From Antedon mediterranea (Eukaryota; Echinodermata; Crinoidea; Comatulida; Antedonidae), in contig NC_092678.1 of assembly GCF_964355755.1 (NCBI RefSeq), forward strand, positions 17,024,922 to 17,088,921: DNA of 64,000 bases. Reading direction: 5' to 3'. Position 1 is the stretch's first letter. Every line of letters begins with the position of its first letter. The translations under genes were made by a program, and so were the position numbers. The notes beneath the pieces were generated by a model. That model made no database searches and had not been told where the DNA came from. It worked only from the letters and a program-made list of their open reading frames with translations. Shown piece after piece: positions 33,564 to 47,027 of this stretch.

Positions 33564-34701
33564 TAATGTACCAAGCATGCAGCAGTAATACTTGTTTTCA
33601 CAGAATCTTCACCAGACTATACATTGATACGGTTATACCAATTAATCACAACATGATAAAGCAAACAAAGTTATAGATCAGGGTTGATGAAATATGTCAT
33701 TATACCGGTACGCGTTTAATTTGTCCATTATAATGTTGTTGTTGTGGACAGTAAAACACCAATATTTATTTACTTTTATTCAAAAACTTTCCAACAGGAA
33801 CAATGTTCCCACTTACAGGTGATGTTATATAAAAAATAAAATATAAAATATATATGTATATACTCAAAAGCACATTACTCCCATGACGGTATAATTATAA
33901 TGGACAGGTTCACCAACCCTATGGAAATTACATTATTACATTAAATCAACAACTCTTGTATGCTATAACTGTAACAACAAAATTCACAACAATTACATCA
34001 ATATTTTTTAAAAGGCCAAATAAAATAAGTATTTAAGTTTTTTTATTTATTTTTTTCTAAGGAAATAATTAGATGAAAATAAAGGCGGCTTCTCTCATAG
34101 TGGATCGACCACAGTGTACACGACGGCAAGTAAGTAGTCTATACTACCGTACTGTTTGTCTATTCGTCAGTATTGGTCATATTATCCGATATATTTTGGT
34201 ACCAAAAACGTTAAATGAACGATAGAGGTCATGGGTCAATTATCACTAAAGTACTGAATTTCCACTATAATAATATATATCTCGTCCAAACAAATCTTGA
34301 AGCAGATTCATGTTTCTGTTTATGTTAACACATTCGTTACATGCATACAGTATTATCAACTAAGGTATTAACATTAACACTTATTTTGCGATATAGGCCT
34401 ACTATCCAACTAAGGTATTCACAAGAATCCTTATTTAGTGATATATCATTATAGATGATAAGAACATAATCAGCGGCGCTTCACATACTGTAATAATATT
34501 ATTTGAAATAAAAAGGTTTTAATTGATTTTTAAATTGTTAATTTATATAGATTATAGCAATCCACATTGTTAATGTTACTTGGCAAATTGCAACGGAAAA
34601 CGAGCGGTCAGCAAATGTGTTCGCATAACATCCGTTGCACTGCAAAACCGAGCCTCTAGAAAAAGAAGCCTAAACTATCTTTAAAAGAAGTCAGATAATC
34701 C
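33564..34701. other. non-genic stretch
   Basis: AT-rich with no recognisable gene. A short ATATATG run lies at about 33,847-33,861. Confidence 0.4.
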
Positions 34702-34707
34702 CAGGGG

Positions 34708-37700
34708 TATGGCAAGCCTCAGCTGTCTGAAGTATTCAAAATATTATATTATTATATCATTTTCTATTATATTATATATTGTATTGTAATGAATTATACG
34801 TTTTGCATTATATTACTTGGTTTTAGCATTATATTATATCTATTTCTAATATATTATGTGAAAAATGTAACAAATTATTGACTTTTTGTATTATATTATT
34901 TGGTTTTAGCATTATATTATGAACATTTAATATTATATTAGTAATAAAATACATTATATTATAATATAATTGTATTATATTAAACGCATTTACTTTACTT
35001 TATAACATACAACATTATTATATTATACGGATTCGTTAGTTATATTATTATTTTGTATGATGTTTATTATACGTCACGGCTTATTTCAGTTCTTCTAACT
35101 CTTTCTCTCCCTCCCCCTGTTCACTAGCAATCAGCGGCCGGCAGAATCTGAATTGTGTGACTGTTGAAGAATAACTACGTACTATGCCTAGCCTAGGCCT
35201 ACTAGGGGATCTAGACAAGTGACCAAGGATCACCGGACAGCTACAACTAATACTACAATACAATAATACTACTACAATAACTACTACTGCTACTACCTAG
35301 GCCTAGCTAGTGAGTAGTAGGTAGCTACTACTAGGCTCTAGGGCGTATGTATGATGTTAACTACTAGGTAGGGCCTAGGCTAGGCCTAGAGGCCTACTAG
35401 TACTAGACTAGGCCTAGACTTAAGTTGTAGTAGGCTAGGGCCGGGCCTGCTGCCTTAGTTAGGCTAGGCTACTACTACTACTACTACTACTAGGCAGCCC
35501 ATGATGGGTACGAGTAAGCCAAAATTTTGGATATATGTAAACCAAAATTTGGGTACGAGCGTGTTGGCATGGCATGGGTACGGGTTGACCTGTATCCTTC
35601 TAATCTAGCTAATCGTACTATGCCTAGGCCTCAAGTAAGTCTACGCTACCCAGTCCGGCTACAATATGGTCTATTTTGTTTTATAGCTTTATTGATAGCT
35701 GGGTTCAAATCTGTGTTGGGACGGCTTTTTCTCATTCTAAAACAGATTTCCTTATAATAAAATAATATATGAATTTATTTGTAATATTGTAATGTATACA
35801 TAATATAAGTAATTGCCATTGCCTTTATTACTATTAATTATGTATTATACGGTTACCCCTTAATTATACTATAGTATAATTTCCTTGTTATATTTTACAA
35901 TATTTTCTTCTTAATTCTACAATTTTGTCTTTCACAGCACAAATTTATCATACTGAATCATCACACACCAAGTCTCATAAATCTCTACTGTATTTGTCCA
36001 AGCTACTCCAGCTACATGGTATTGCCTTGAGGCTAAACTACACGGTATACTGGCACTACCATCATTCCTGGCTCGTCAACCTGTACCACATAAGCACAGT
36101 TTCAGTTTCAGTTTATTTACCATTTCAATTTCTGAACATAAGAGATGAACAACTTATATGGATGGATAACCGTAAGAGCGAAGCTCGTTTACCGGTCACC
36201 TGTTAGTGCAGTGACATTACAGAAAACATAAAGACAGGACAAAGGTGCAATACTTAACAAGACATGTGAACACTTGTGTTTGCAACCCCTTGGATAAAAT
36301 AATATATTTATATAAAGGAGAAAGTTAGATATTATAATATTTCTTTTTGATCATACAATGATATTTTTTAAATTACTTCTTAAGAAGTCATACTACTGAT
36401 TCAAAATAGTGACTTACACCCTGTGGTCAAGGCTTTATTTGCTCTTATGCTTATTTCCTCCAACATACAGAGTACATAGGACTTTTTTTATTCATAACTG
36501 TTGAATTGTTTCCCAATACATAGTACCTATTGGTATTATATCTAAAAATACAAAGGCGACTAACACAGATAGTTCCATATATACAGTACTCTTTTATAGA
36601 TAGATGTATCTCTCCAAACTACTCCCAACTACCTAATCTAATAATAGTACTATTAGCATACTACTATACACTTTGTAGACAAGAAATAAGTTGTATACAC
36701 CTACAGGACTTATGGTAGTACAGTCGATCGCACTCTCACTGGCCCGGTCAACATAATCTATACCTAGATTAATATTACAGTAATTAAAGTACATTATTAC
36801 AGAGTTTTGTTTTTTTTGCAGAAATCAAAGTTATGTGTATAGAAAGCAGTACTCGTATTAAAAACTAAGCAGGTTGCAGGTCTTGAATGCAAACTGGCAG
36901 GATATTTTGAATATTTTTTGTTGTTGAAATGATGGAATCCTAACTTCAATTTCCACGAACTGGAGACGAAGACATATTATGACCCTTTTATTTAAATTTA
37001 TTTGAATAGACCTCCATGTAAAGTCATTAAAGGCTACATGATTGTTTTATATTTTAATATGTGATAGTAGGAAATCATTGTGTATAATGAGGACTATGAA
37101 TCTGATATTTACTTGCATTCTTATCTTTTTAAAATATTATTTATAATGCCGGTAATGAGTTTAAAATTTAATTATATTGACTATTTTTGATAATCATCAT
37201 GTCCTTATAAATTCATTTATACTTTTTATGTGTAATATAGTTCATATATTATGTATTAAATAAATTGGTAAGGCCCTATACTGTTATTATTTAAGGAAAG
37301 TTTATATACACTATTATTTTATGCCTACCAATATTAGTATTGTTTATGTAAATATTTTGTCTAATTGCCTTGATTTTTGTATAGGCCAATGGCATCAATG
37401 TTTTTCTCAAAGCAAATTAGCCTAATAATGCCACATTTAGACACATGATTCATTGATTTCTGATATTCTGTACTTGTGTGTATGCATTACTAAAATAGTA
37501 GTTAATATATTTCATTTATAATGTATGTATAAACATATATTCATATTTTTTTTAACATTTTTAAATTTAAAAATTATTACAATACCTATCTACCTTTCTG
37601 ATATTGTTACTATTATATAATATTCTTTGAGGCAGCAATAAAAAAAAAATTAGAACAATTAATTTGACTTATACTGTACTATGTTAGTTCAGGAGATGAA

Positions 37701-38243
37701 GTGTGTGTGGGCAGAAACTAGTGTGTTGGAGGTTGGTGGTGTGAGGTGTATAGTAGTCACTTTAAGACCTAAATTAGATGTTTTCTGAAGAAAAGAAGTA
37801 AGCGCATACGCTTTCAAACAACTCCAAGAAGATTCACACAAAAATAATTACTTTCCAATAAAGTAGTATAACAGTCTATATTACAGTGCATTGAATAAAC
37901 TCGAGCGGAATAATAACGCACATAAAAAAACATTCATTTTCTTTTCGAAAAGTGCCCTCTCTAGTTTTCTATTAATTTATTAATAATTATTATTAATTAA
38001 TGAGTAATATGAACATACATATTAACATTTAATGCTGGAAACTGTATCTACTCCTAACAAAGTTTCATATCTCCAAATTTCATTAACGTATTCAAAGCAC
38101 TTCAATAAATTACATTTAACATTACAAATTCAGGTTTTGGATATAATTTTGCTTAAAAACATATACAAAAAACATCGATAAAAAATACTTTTCGTATTCA
38201 AAAACATTTGATACTTGGTATAAATGTTCAATATAGGTTGCTC
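34708..38243. repeat. left arm of palindromic element copy 2
   Basis: It pairs with 38,427-41,965. Its inner portion matches the right arm of copy 1 (AATAAATTACATTTAACATT, GGATATAATTTTGC), as expected for a reversed insertion. Confidence 0.92.
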
Positions 38244-38426
38244 CATCCATATTGCAAACAAAAAATAACTATCAAGCCATATCACTGATTTTTTAAATTT
38301 ACGTTTTTACAAAATGTACACTTATGAAAGACCATACAATTCCAACTCATTTTTTACAAGCTAATAACTATTTTGAAAAAACGACCAACAAAAAACGTTC
38401 TTGAATGCAATTTTTTTCTGTGAATA
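38244..38426 (-). other. 183-bp spacer of palindromic element copy 2
   Basis: Reverse complement of the copy-1 spacer at 7,103-7,285, the same length, with only a few substitutions. No open frame. Confidence 0.9.
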
Positions 38427-41400
38427 GAGCAACCTATAGTGAACATTTGTACCAAGTATCAAATGTTTTTGAATACGAAAAGTATTTTTTATCGATGTTT
38501 TTTGTATATGTTTTTAAGCAAAATTCTATCCAAAACCCGAATTTTTATGTTAAATGTGATATTTAATATTGAAGTGCTTTGAATACGTTGATGAAATTTG
38601 GAGATATGAAACTTTGTTAGGAGTAGAACCAGCTTCCAGCATTGAATTTTAAAAATATGTTCATATTACTCATTAATTAATAATAATTATTAATAAATTA
38701 ATAGAAAACTAGAGAGGGCACTTTTCGAAAAGAAAATGAATGTTTTTTTATGTGCGTTATTATTCCGCTCGAGTTTATTCAATGTACTGTAATATACACT
38801 GTTATACTACTTTATTGGAAAGTAATTATTTTTGTGTGAATCTTCTTGGAGTTGTTTGAAAGCGTATGCGCTTACTTCTTTTCTTCAGAAAACATCTAAT
38901 TTAGGTCTTAAAGTGACAACTATACACCTCACACCACCAACCTCCAACACACTAGTTTCTGCCCACACACACTTCATCTCCTGAACTAACATAGTACAGT
39001 ATAAGTCAAATTAATTGTTCTAATTTTTTTTTTTATTGCTGCCTCAAAGAATATTATATAATAGTAACAATATCAGAAAGGTAGATAGGTATTGTAATAA
39101 TTTTTAAATTTAAAAATGTTAAAAAAAATATGAATATATGTTTATACATACATTATAAATGAAATATATTAACTACTATTTTAGTAATGCATACACACAA
39201 GTACAGAATATCAGAAATCAATGAATCATGTGTCTAAATGTGGCATTATTAGGCTAATTTGCTTTGAGAAAAACATTGATGCCATTGGCCTATACAAAAA
39301 TCAAGGCAATTAGACAAAATATTTACATAAACAATTAATACTAATACTGGTAGGCATAAAATAATAGTGTATATAAACTTTCCTTAAATAATAACAGTAT
39401 AGGGCCTTACCAATATATTTAATACATAATATATGAACTATATTACACATAAAAAGTATAAATGAATTTATAAGGACATGATGATTATCAAAAATAGTCA
39501 ATATCATTAAATTTTTAACTCATTACCGGCATTATAAATAATATTTTAAAAAGATAAGAATGCAAGTAAATATCAGATTCATAGTCCTCATTATACACAA
39601 TGATTTCCTACTATCACATATTAAAATATAAAACAATCATGTAGCCTTTAATGACTTTACATGGAGGTCTATTCAAATAAATTTAAATAAAAGGGTCATA
39701 ATATGTCTTCGTCTCCAGTTCGTGGAAATTGAAGTTAGGATTCTGGACATCATTTCAACAACAAAAAATATTCAAAATATCCTGCCAGTTCGCATTCAAG
39801 ACCTGCAACCTGCTTAGTTTTTAATACGAGTACTGCTTTCTATACACATAACTTTGATTTCTGCAAAAAAAACAAAACTCTGTAATAATGTACTTTAATT
39901 ACTGTAATAATCTAGGTATAGATTATGTTGACCGGGCCAGTGAGAGTGCGATCGACTGTACTACCATAAGTCCTGTAGGTGTATACAACTTATTTCTTGT
40001 CTACAAAGTGTATAGTAGTATGCTAATAGTACTATTATTAGATTAGGTAGTTGGGAGTAGTTTGGAGAGATACATCTATCTATAAAAGAGTACTGTATAT
40101 ATGGAACTATCTGTGTTAGCCGCCTTTGTATTTTTAGATATAATACCAATAGGTACTATGTATTGGGAAACAATTCAACAGTTATGAATAAAAAAAGTCC
40201 TATGTACTCTGTATGTTGGAGGAAATAAGCATAAGAGCAAATAACGCCTTGACCACAGGGTGTAAGTCACTATTTTGAATCAGTAGTATGACTTCTTAAG
40301 AAGTAATTTAAAAATTATCATTGTATGATCAAAAAGAAATATTATAATATCTAACTTTCTCCTTTATATAAATATATTATTTTATCCAAGGGGTTGCAAA
40401 CACAAGTGTTCACATGTCTTGTTAAGTATTGCACCTTTGTCCTGTCTTTATGTTTTCTGTAATGTCACTGCACTAACGGGTGACCGGTAAACGAGCTTCG
40501 CTTTTACGGTTATCCATCCATAAGTTGTTCATCTCTTATGTTCAGAAATTGAAATGGTAAATAAACTGAAACTGAAACTGTGCTTATGTGGTACAGGTTG
40601 ACGAGCCAGGAATGATGGTAGTGCCAGTATACCGTGTAGTTTAGCCTCAAGGCAATACCATGTACCGTAGCTGGAGTAGCTTGGAAAAATACAGTAGAGA
40701 TTTATGAGACTTGGTGTGTGATGATTCAGTATGATAAATTTGTGCTGTGAAAGACAAAATTGTAGAATTAGGAAGAAAATATTGTAAAATATAACAAGGA
40801 AATTATACTATAGTATAATTAAGGGGTAACCGTATAATACATAATTAATAGTAATAATGGCAATTACTTATATTATGTATAAATTACAATATTACAAATA
40901 AATTCATATATTATTTTATTATAAGGAAATCTGTTTTAGAATGAGAAAAAGCCGTCCCAACACAGATTTGAACCCAGCTATCAATAAAGCTATAAAACAA
41001 AATAGACCATATTGTAGCCGGACTGGGTAGCGTAGACTTACTTGAGGCCTAGGCATAGTACGATTAGCTAGAAGGATACAGGTCAACCCGTACCCATGCC
41101 ATGCCAACACGCTCGTACCCAAATTTTGGTTTAAATATATCCAAAATTTTGGCTTACTCGTACCCATCATGGGCTGCCTAGTAGTAGTAGTAGTAGTAGT
41201 GGTAGCCTAGCCTAAGGCAGCAGGCCCGGCCCTAGCCTACTACAACTTAAGTCTAGGCCTAGCCTAGTAGGCCTCTAGGCCTAGCCTAGCTAGAGGCCCT
41301 AGGCCTAGTAGTTAACATCATACATACACCCTAGAGCCTAGTAGTAGCTACCTACTACTCACTAGCTAGGCCTAGGTAGTAGCAGTAGTAGTTATTGTAG

Positions 41401-41965
41401 TAGTATTATTGTATTGTAGTATTAGTTGTAGCTGTCCGGTGATCCTTGGTCACTTGTCTAGATCCCCTAGTAGGCCTAGGCTAGGCCTAGTACGTAGTTA
41501 TTCTTCAACAGTCACACAATTCAGATTCTGCCGGCCGCTGATTGCTAGTGAACAGGGGGAGGGAGAGAAAGAGTTAGAAGAACTGAAATAAGCCGTGACG
41601 TATAATAAACATCATACAAAATAATAATATAACTAACGAATCCGTATAATATAATAATGTTGTATGTTATAAAGTAAAGTAAATGCGTTTAATATAATAC
41701 AATTATATTATAATATAATGTATTTTATTAATAATATAATACTAAATGTTCATAATATAATGCTAAAACCAAATAATATAATACAAAAAGTCAATAATTT
41801 GTTACATTTTTCACATAATATATTAGAAATAGATATAATATAATGCTAAAACCAAGTAATATAATGCAAAACGTATAATTCATTACAATACAATATATAA
41901 TATAATAAAAAATTGATATAATAATATAATATTTTGAATACTTCAGACAGCTGAGGCTTGCCATA
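38427..41965. repeat. right arm of palindromic element copy 2
   Basis: Reverse complement of 34,708-38,243. It has a private insertion near 39,742 (TTCTGGACATCATTT) not seen in the other three arms. It ends CTTGCCATA at the CAGGGG duplication. Confidence 0.92.
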
Positions 41966-42254
41966 CAGGGGGCTTAATATCGATTGTGGGCTTCTTTTCG
42001 AGATTAACTTTTCAAAATAAAGAGTGGTTTCTTTTTAATTTGTTATTTTGGGAGGTTGGCTACTTACGAGGTCGGCTAGCCTATATAGCTCTTGAAATTC
42101 GTTTTTCTTTAAAAAAGGAATTTCATCAGTGGGGATCGAGATACAAACAAATAGTATTTGTTTTATATGGCCTATGAAATATTCATAATAATAACATTAT
42201 CTTCATTTTAATGAAAAGCGATTATTAATTATAATAATATAGTACGGTATACTT

Positions 42255-43075
42255 TATCTATCAAATCTTACTTATAATTAATACAACATAACAACACTAA
42301 TACAATTCACCAAACAACATCCATGTATAGGTATAATGAAATAAGCCAACATCAATTGAAATATAACAACATCGTATCTACCAAATCTTACATAAAACTA
42401 ATACAATCCACCAAACTACATCCATAAATGTATAGATTATATTAATGAAAAAGCCAACATCAATTGAAATAAAATACAATCTTATCTACCAAATCTTACA
42501 TAAAACTAATACAATCCACCAAACAACATCGATAAATGTATAGATTATATTAATGAAATAAGCCAACATCAATTGAAATAAATACTACATTTCATCTACT
42601 AAATCTTACATAACACTAATACAATCCACCAAACTACATCCATAAATGTATAAGTTATATTAATGAAATAAGCCGACATCATTTGAAATAAATACTACAT
42701 TTTATCTACTAAATCTTACATAACATTAATACAATCCACCAAACTACATCCATAAATGTATAGGTTATATTAATGAAATAAGCCAACCTCATTTGAAATA
42801 AAAACTAAATTTTATCTACTAAATCTTACATAAAACTAATACAATCCACCAAACTACATCGATAAATGTATAGGTTATATTAATGAAATAAGCCAACATC
42901 ATTTGAAATAAATACTACATTTTATCTACAAAATCTTACATAAAACTAATCCACCGAACTACTGTAAATCGATAAATGTAAATGTTTAATATTAATGAAA
43001 AAGCCAACATTATATACACTGAAATAAAACAACAACTTATCTACCAAATCCACCAAACTACAATGTACATCAATA
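42255..43075 (+). repeat. minisatellite, period about 110 bp, 7-8 units
   Basis: The word CTAATACAATCCACCAAACT recurs at about 108-110-bp steps (near 42,393, 42,501, 42,611, 42,721, 42,831, 42,941). Each is followed by ATAAATGTATAG, a TTATATTAATGAAATAAGCC word and TTTTATCTAC. End units are degenerate. A direct repeat, GGGCTTCTTTTCGAGATTA, flanks the array at about 41,988 and 43,138, 1.15 kb apart. Confidence 0.85.
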
Positions 43076-43262
43076 AGTTTAACCCTAAAACTTTAAAAGG
43101 AAGCTCATGGGCTTCTTCTTTATTAGGGCTCTTGGCTGGGCTTCTTTTCGAGATTACTTTTACAAATGAGAGGGACTTCGAAATTAATTAGCATGCTGAA
43201 ATGTTGTCAATTGCTACTACTGTGCAAAAATACGGATGTTTTTACATTTTAAATATTTGCAG

Positions 43263-43329
43263 ACAAGAAGAAGATACAATGAAAGTGTCAATCCTATCTT
43301 TATTGTGTGTTGTGCCTGTGTTTGTATAA
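43263..43329 (+). CDS. possible signal-peptide exon
   Basis: After a good acceptor (ACATTTTAAATATTTGCAG) the exon has ACAAGAAGAAGATACA and then ATG at 43,279, encoding MKVSILSLLCVVPVF: a basic start plus hydrophobic core, as in a secretion signal. A GTATAA that could act as a donor follows; otherwise the frame stops after 16 residues. No partner exon was found, so this is speculative. Confidence 0.2.
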
Positions 43330-44057
43330 TTATACTTAACTAACCGTCACACTTCAGTGATTCTATTGTGATGGGTATCAACACAAGCACAGGACAACCA
43401 TATTATGGTTTATGCAAATTAGACATATTTATTATGTATACTTGTGCAGTGTTCTTTTGTAATATGTAGCTTGTTGAGTAGATACAATTACAGCTTAGCC
43501 TGAAGATGGACTGAGGTTTAGAGGCTTAAAGAAGACTAGAGTTAGTGTGAGGGCTGGATTAAAGGGTTTATTTAGAAGCATGAAGCTGCTGAATGACCTA
43601 CAGTAGTAGTATAAGTCTTATGTAGCCCACAGCTCAGCTAGAAAAAGCACGTGTTTGTATTATATTCACTTTATAGGCATATCATTATATCGTTGTATTT
43701 ATGGTATAACCAATGGTTATGTATTTCTCAAAATAAAGTGTGTTATTTATTTGTAGTAAATCGGATCGATGTATGGATTTACGGATAGAAACAGAAAGAT
43801 GGAATTAAAGTCTGCAGTATTGAATATTGTTTTGTGCAGAATTACATGAAGTACGGTAGCATTTGGAAAAACAAATCATTGTACAATAAATATATGAGGC
43901 TTGATTGTTGTGATAATGAAGTGTTGTAAGGTCATTAATGCAAAATCGAAAATGCAATAACAAAAACATTTAGAAAACAATAAACTGTAAAAATGATTGA
44001 TATAAACACGATTAAATTATTAGTCTTCGTCTGGAAATTTCAGAGGAAACCTTGTTT
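43330..44057. other. non-genic stretch
   Basis: Nothing recognised beyond short frames. Confidence 0.35.
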
Positions 44058-44273
44058 TTAAGTTTTACGAGTTGTACACAAAGCGTCATCAACAAACAGT
44101 TTATTTCCGCAACACTTACTATGGAAAGCAGAGCATATGTCTGCCACTTCCGCTAACCAGAAGCCGATGGCCAGGATGAAAGTATCCGTGGCCATCTTGA
44201 TTGTAACGTTGTTAACGGAATATGCTTTATCGCATTCTCAGTTCAGAAATCAGGAGCCATCGTCTGCAGAAGG
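44058..44273 (-). CDS. candidate 5' coding exon, unknown product
   Basis: On the minus strand a strong acceptor (TTTTTTTTCCTTCTGCAG) ends at 44,274. A leader follows with stops in all frames, then AAGATGG (near-ideal start context) at 44,195-44,193. The frame encodes MATDTFILAIGFWLAEVADI followed by CSAFH, partly hydrophobic and perhaps a weak signal peptide. A good donor GTAAGTGTT lies at 44,119-44,114 (phase 1), so the exon would be 44,120-44,273. If not spliced, the frame continues to a stop at 44,058 (45 residues, four Cys). No homology recognised. It lies downstream of the LRR exons on the same strand but looks like a new start. Confidence 0.35.
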
Positions 44274-45061
44274 AAAAAAAACGTAAAAACAATTATTAAA
44301 AATGGAAAGAAAATTAGTTGTTGTTTCCGATAATCATAATGCGTTTCTTTTCAAACGGGGTAGTGGGATATTCCTGAGGAAATTATCGGCCTCGTTTGGA
44401 ATTTTTACAATTGCCTATATGTTCACATGCAAACTAGGTAGGCCTAAGTGCCAAGCCGGTTCACACTGACCATTTACACGTCACGCGAAAAGATTCGCCC
44501 GAAGCTAGACAAAGTTCTATCGATTTCGCGCGTTGCAAATTCACCGCTTTAACTGAAAATCCACTGACGTTCAACACAGGCATGGGAACGGTGAGAGGGA
44601 GGGAAATTGACCTCCCAAAACTTAAATCATGGGATGGCAAATAAAAATAGCATTTTAAAGAGATTTCTTTTCAATAACATATTCTCATAACTCCTTTCGT
44701 TCAGCAATACAAACATGATAATATAATAATAACAGCCAGACCAAAACAATGCGCTTGTCGCGAGAAAGGGATTTCTGTAAAATGCTTCTGAATTTGTAAA
44801 ACTTAATGGAATTGGTATGAATGTTCTTTTACCGGGCACATTATTGTAACTGCTTAAAAAATATAAAAACTGAAAAAAAAACAAAAACAATGTTTGTCTA
44901 TAATATACAGAGAATATAATATAGAGAAAGATGTAAAGTGTACAGCAGAATGAAATAAATGACCCAAAAAATGAAGAATAAAATATTACTTAGTTAGGTG
45001 GATTGTCAGTGTTAAGGTAAGATAACACAGTGCTGTGTATTCATATACTACTGTACATTAC
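44274..45061. other. non-genic stretch
   Basis: No gene recognised. Frames here are short. Confidence 0.35.
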
Positions 45062-45240
45062 CGTAAAATCTTCAGTGCTTCTTGTCGAATCCATCGGACA
45101 CATCAACTCTCGGAATTTTCCCTTTAATATTTCTTTACATGCTGCAAGGGTAACTCTCGGCTCGCAGACTTCAATTTTATAAACAAGGCAGCAAATGCGG
45201 CGATGATCCGATCGCCTATTTTTGGTGATGTATAAATAAA
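45062..45240 (-). pseudogene. coding-like GC-richer fragment, unidentified
   Basis: This patch has higher GC and CpG than its surroundings. On the minus strand one frame reads YKIEVCEPRVTLAACKEILK followed by GKFRELM and DSTRSTEDFT up to a GTAATG donor-like site. Another overlapping frame reads PKIGDRIIAAFAALFIKLKS. I recognise neither. It may be a relic exon or a repeat-borne frame. Confidence 0.18.
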
Positions 45241-45662
45241 AACATGATATAGTTATTCACTTAGACCATGGATCAAGAAAAAATAATAATTTTCCTGAAA
45301 AAACTGTAATTTATAGCCAAAAATTCAGATTGGCGTTTATGTTTTATAACTGAAAACATTTGTTTTGTTTTCTTATATTTTTAGTAGTAAACTTTATTAA
45401 AACTACAAATGACCTATTCATTTTTTATGTTTTTTTGTACAATACACATTTTATCGAAATATCTTGCTATATCGACATAGTAATTCGATAACGATGTCTT
45501 ACCTGATTTTATTTGATTAGATTTAAGTTATCTTATATCTTATGCGAAATTCATGTTGTTAAGTTAATTTGATTGAAGTATGTGACCATCGTACCAATAA
45601 CAATATCAATGTAAACTTGACACCGACTTGTAGGTTCATGTTTGTTTATATTAATTGTATAT

Positions 45663-45876
45663 ACTAGATGGTACGCTCGCTTCGCTCGCGTACCATCTAG
45701 GTCGTACCTACAGATGGTTCTCGAATACACAGTAATTTCAGCGTTAAAAAACTGGCGATTTCAAATATACAATAATGCTCGCGTACCATCTAGGTCGTGC
45801 CCACAGATGGTTCTCGAATACACAGTAATTTCAGCGTTAAAAAACTGGCGATTTCAAATATACAATAATGCAGGAC
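45663..45876 (+). repeat. hairpin plus 93-bp tandem duplication
   Basis: It starts with a palindrome, CTAGATGGTACGC...GCGTACCATCTAG, around GCTCGCTTCGCTCGC. The following segment from TACCATCTAGGTCGT at 45,691 is repeated almost exactly from 45,784. Because 93 is a multiple of three, a repeated frame appears, but this is not evidence of coding. It resembles an end of a mobile element. Confidence 0.7.
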
Positions 45877-47027
45877 AATAATATATGTCGTTTACAGGAA
45901 CGATTAAATAGACACTGTGATTTATGTACTCAACTAAAATTAGCACACGGGGAATTACTTCCGAAAGAGAAAGTTGTCACGAAATGAGACCAATTGTTTA
46001 AGTCAAATTTAAATAAACTTAATTTGTGTTTTGTATGTAACATTATGGTTGAGAGATGGGGAAGAAGATGGGTGCAAAGAGGAACAATTTTTAAATATAT
46101 TCTTTATTTTGTAACGAAACATTAATTAACATGTTTTACAAATAATATACCACTAAACACAGTAAAACATTGCAATGTAATACTTTGTTGAAACTATCAC
46201 CGTCGTAGTCGATTGAAATAGTACAGTACATGTAACGATACACTACGACGTATGTTTATATATAATGTTAAACAATTTGTGAAAACCACCTCTATTCGGG
46301 GCAAATCATAAATTCGATTTAATCGGTAATAAATATTAAATTACGGCGACTGAAAACGCTAGCTCATTATCCGTTTAAAAAAAATCATATCCAACCTCTG
46401 CAGCACAGATTGAAAAAAAAATGGATCGAATTTCTGTTATGAGTATACAGTACTTTCCTTTACGACGCCTGAGGGAATAGACACTTGTGGAACGACACAG
46501 AGATTGGAATATTCCATTCATCGCAAATCAATACATTTGTATAAACGTATATTAAATCTATCAAAATAGTTTTTTTTTAGGAAAATCGGCCTGTCTTCAA
46601 CATTATGATACTGTACTCGAGCTGTTCAACCGGTTTTCAGCTATTAAAAACAATTATCGTAGGAGGAGATAGGAAAATGCGAAGCCTCCTCGCATTTTTG
46701 TGGCGGGTATTTTTCAAGATGGACATCCATTATACAGTGTATACCACGATCGGAAAACACCCCTATCTGGGGCAAATCGTTGAACCTAAATTCGTTTTAA
46801 TCGTCAATAACTAATTATCTAACTTAATTTAATTAGTAAACAGGGTTACATCAGGTGGTTAAAATCAGTACCGAAAGTACGAACCAACTTTACATACCAT
46901 CGAGTAAAAATTCTAAAAGTAAGGCGCGATTTACCGAATTTTGCCCTTACGTAAATTTATATATAGATTAATAAATTGCACACTTTTGACGATGGTCTTA
47001 GCTTTTAAAAACCATGTGAATACTTAC
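45877..47027. other. non-genic stretch downstream of an LRR exon
   Basis: It may be intron or 3' flank of the LRR gene. Two related words (GGGGCAAATCATAAATTCG near 46,298 and GGGGCAAATCGTTGAACC near 46,769) suggest a diverged repeat. No exon recognised. Confidence 0.35.

Larger units (their letters stand above)
34708..41965 (-). mobile_element. giant palindromic (foldback) DNA element, copy 2
   Basis: 7,258 bp with the same TATGGCAAGCC termini as copy 1 and a perfect 6-bp duplication, CAGGGG, at 34,702-34,707 and 41,966-41,971. The spacer and the arm-specific differences near the centre are reversed relative to copy 1, so it sits in the opposite orientation. It differs from copy 1 by scattered substitutions, (CTA)n length and small indels. 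The different target duplications show that the two copies are independent insertions, not a duplicated region. Confidence 0.93.

Noticed and set aside
42255-43075. CRISPR-like array
   Set aside because: Units are about 110 bp with no alternation of short repeats and unique spacers; the DNA is clearly eukaryotic. It is a minisatellite.
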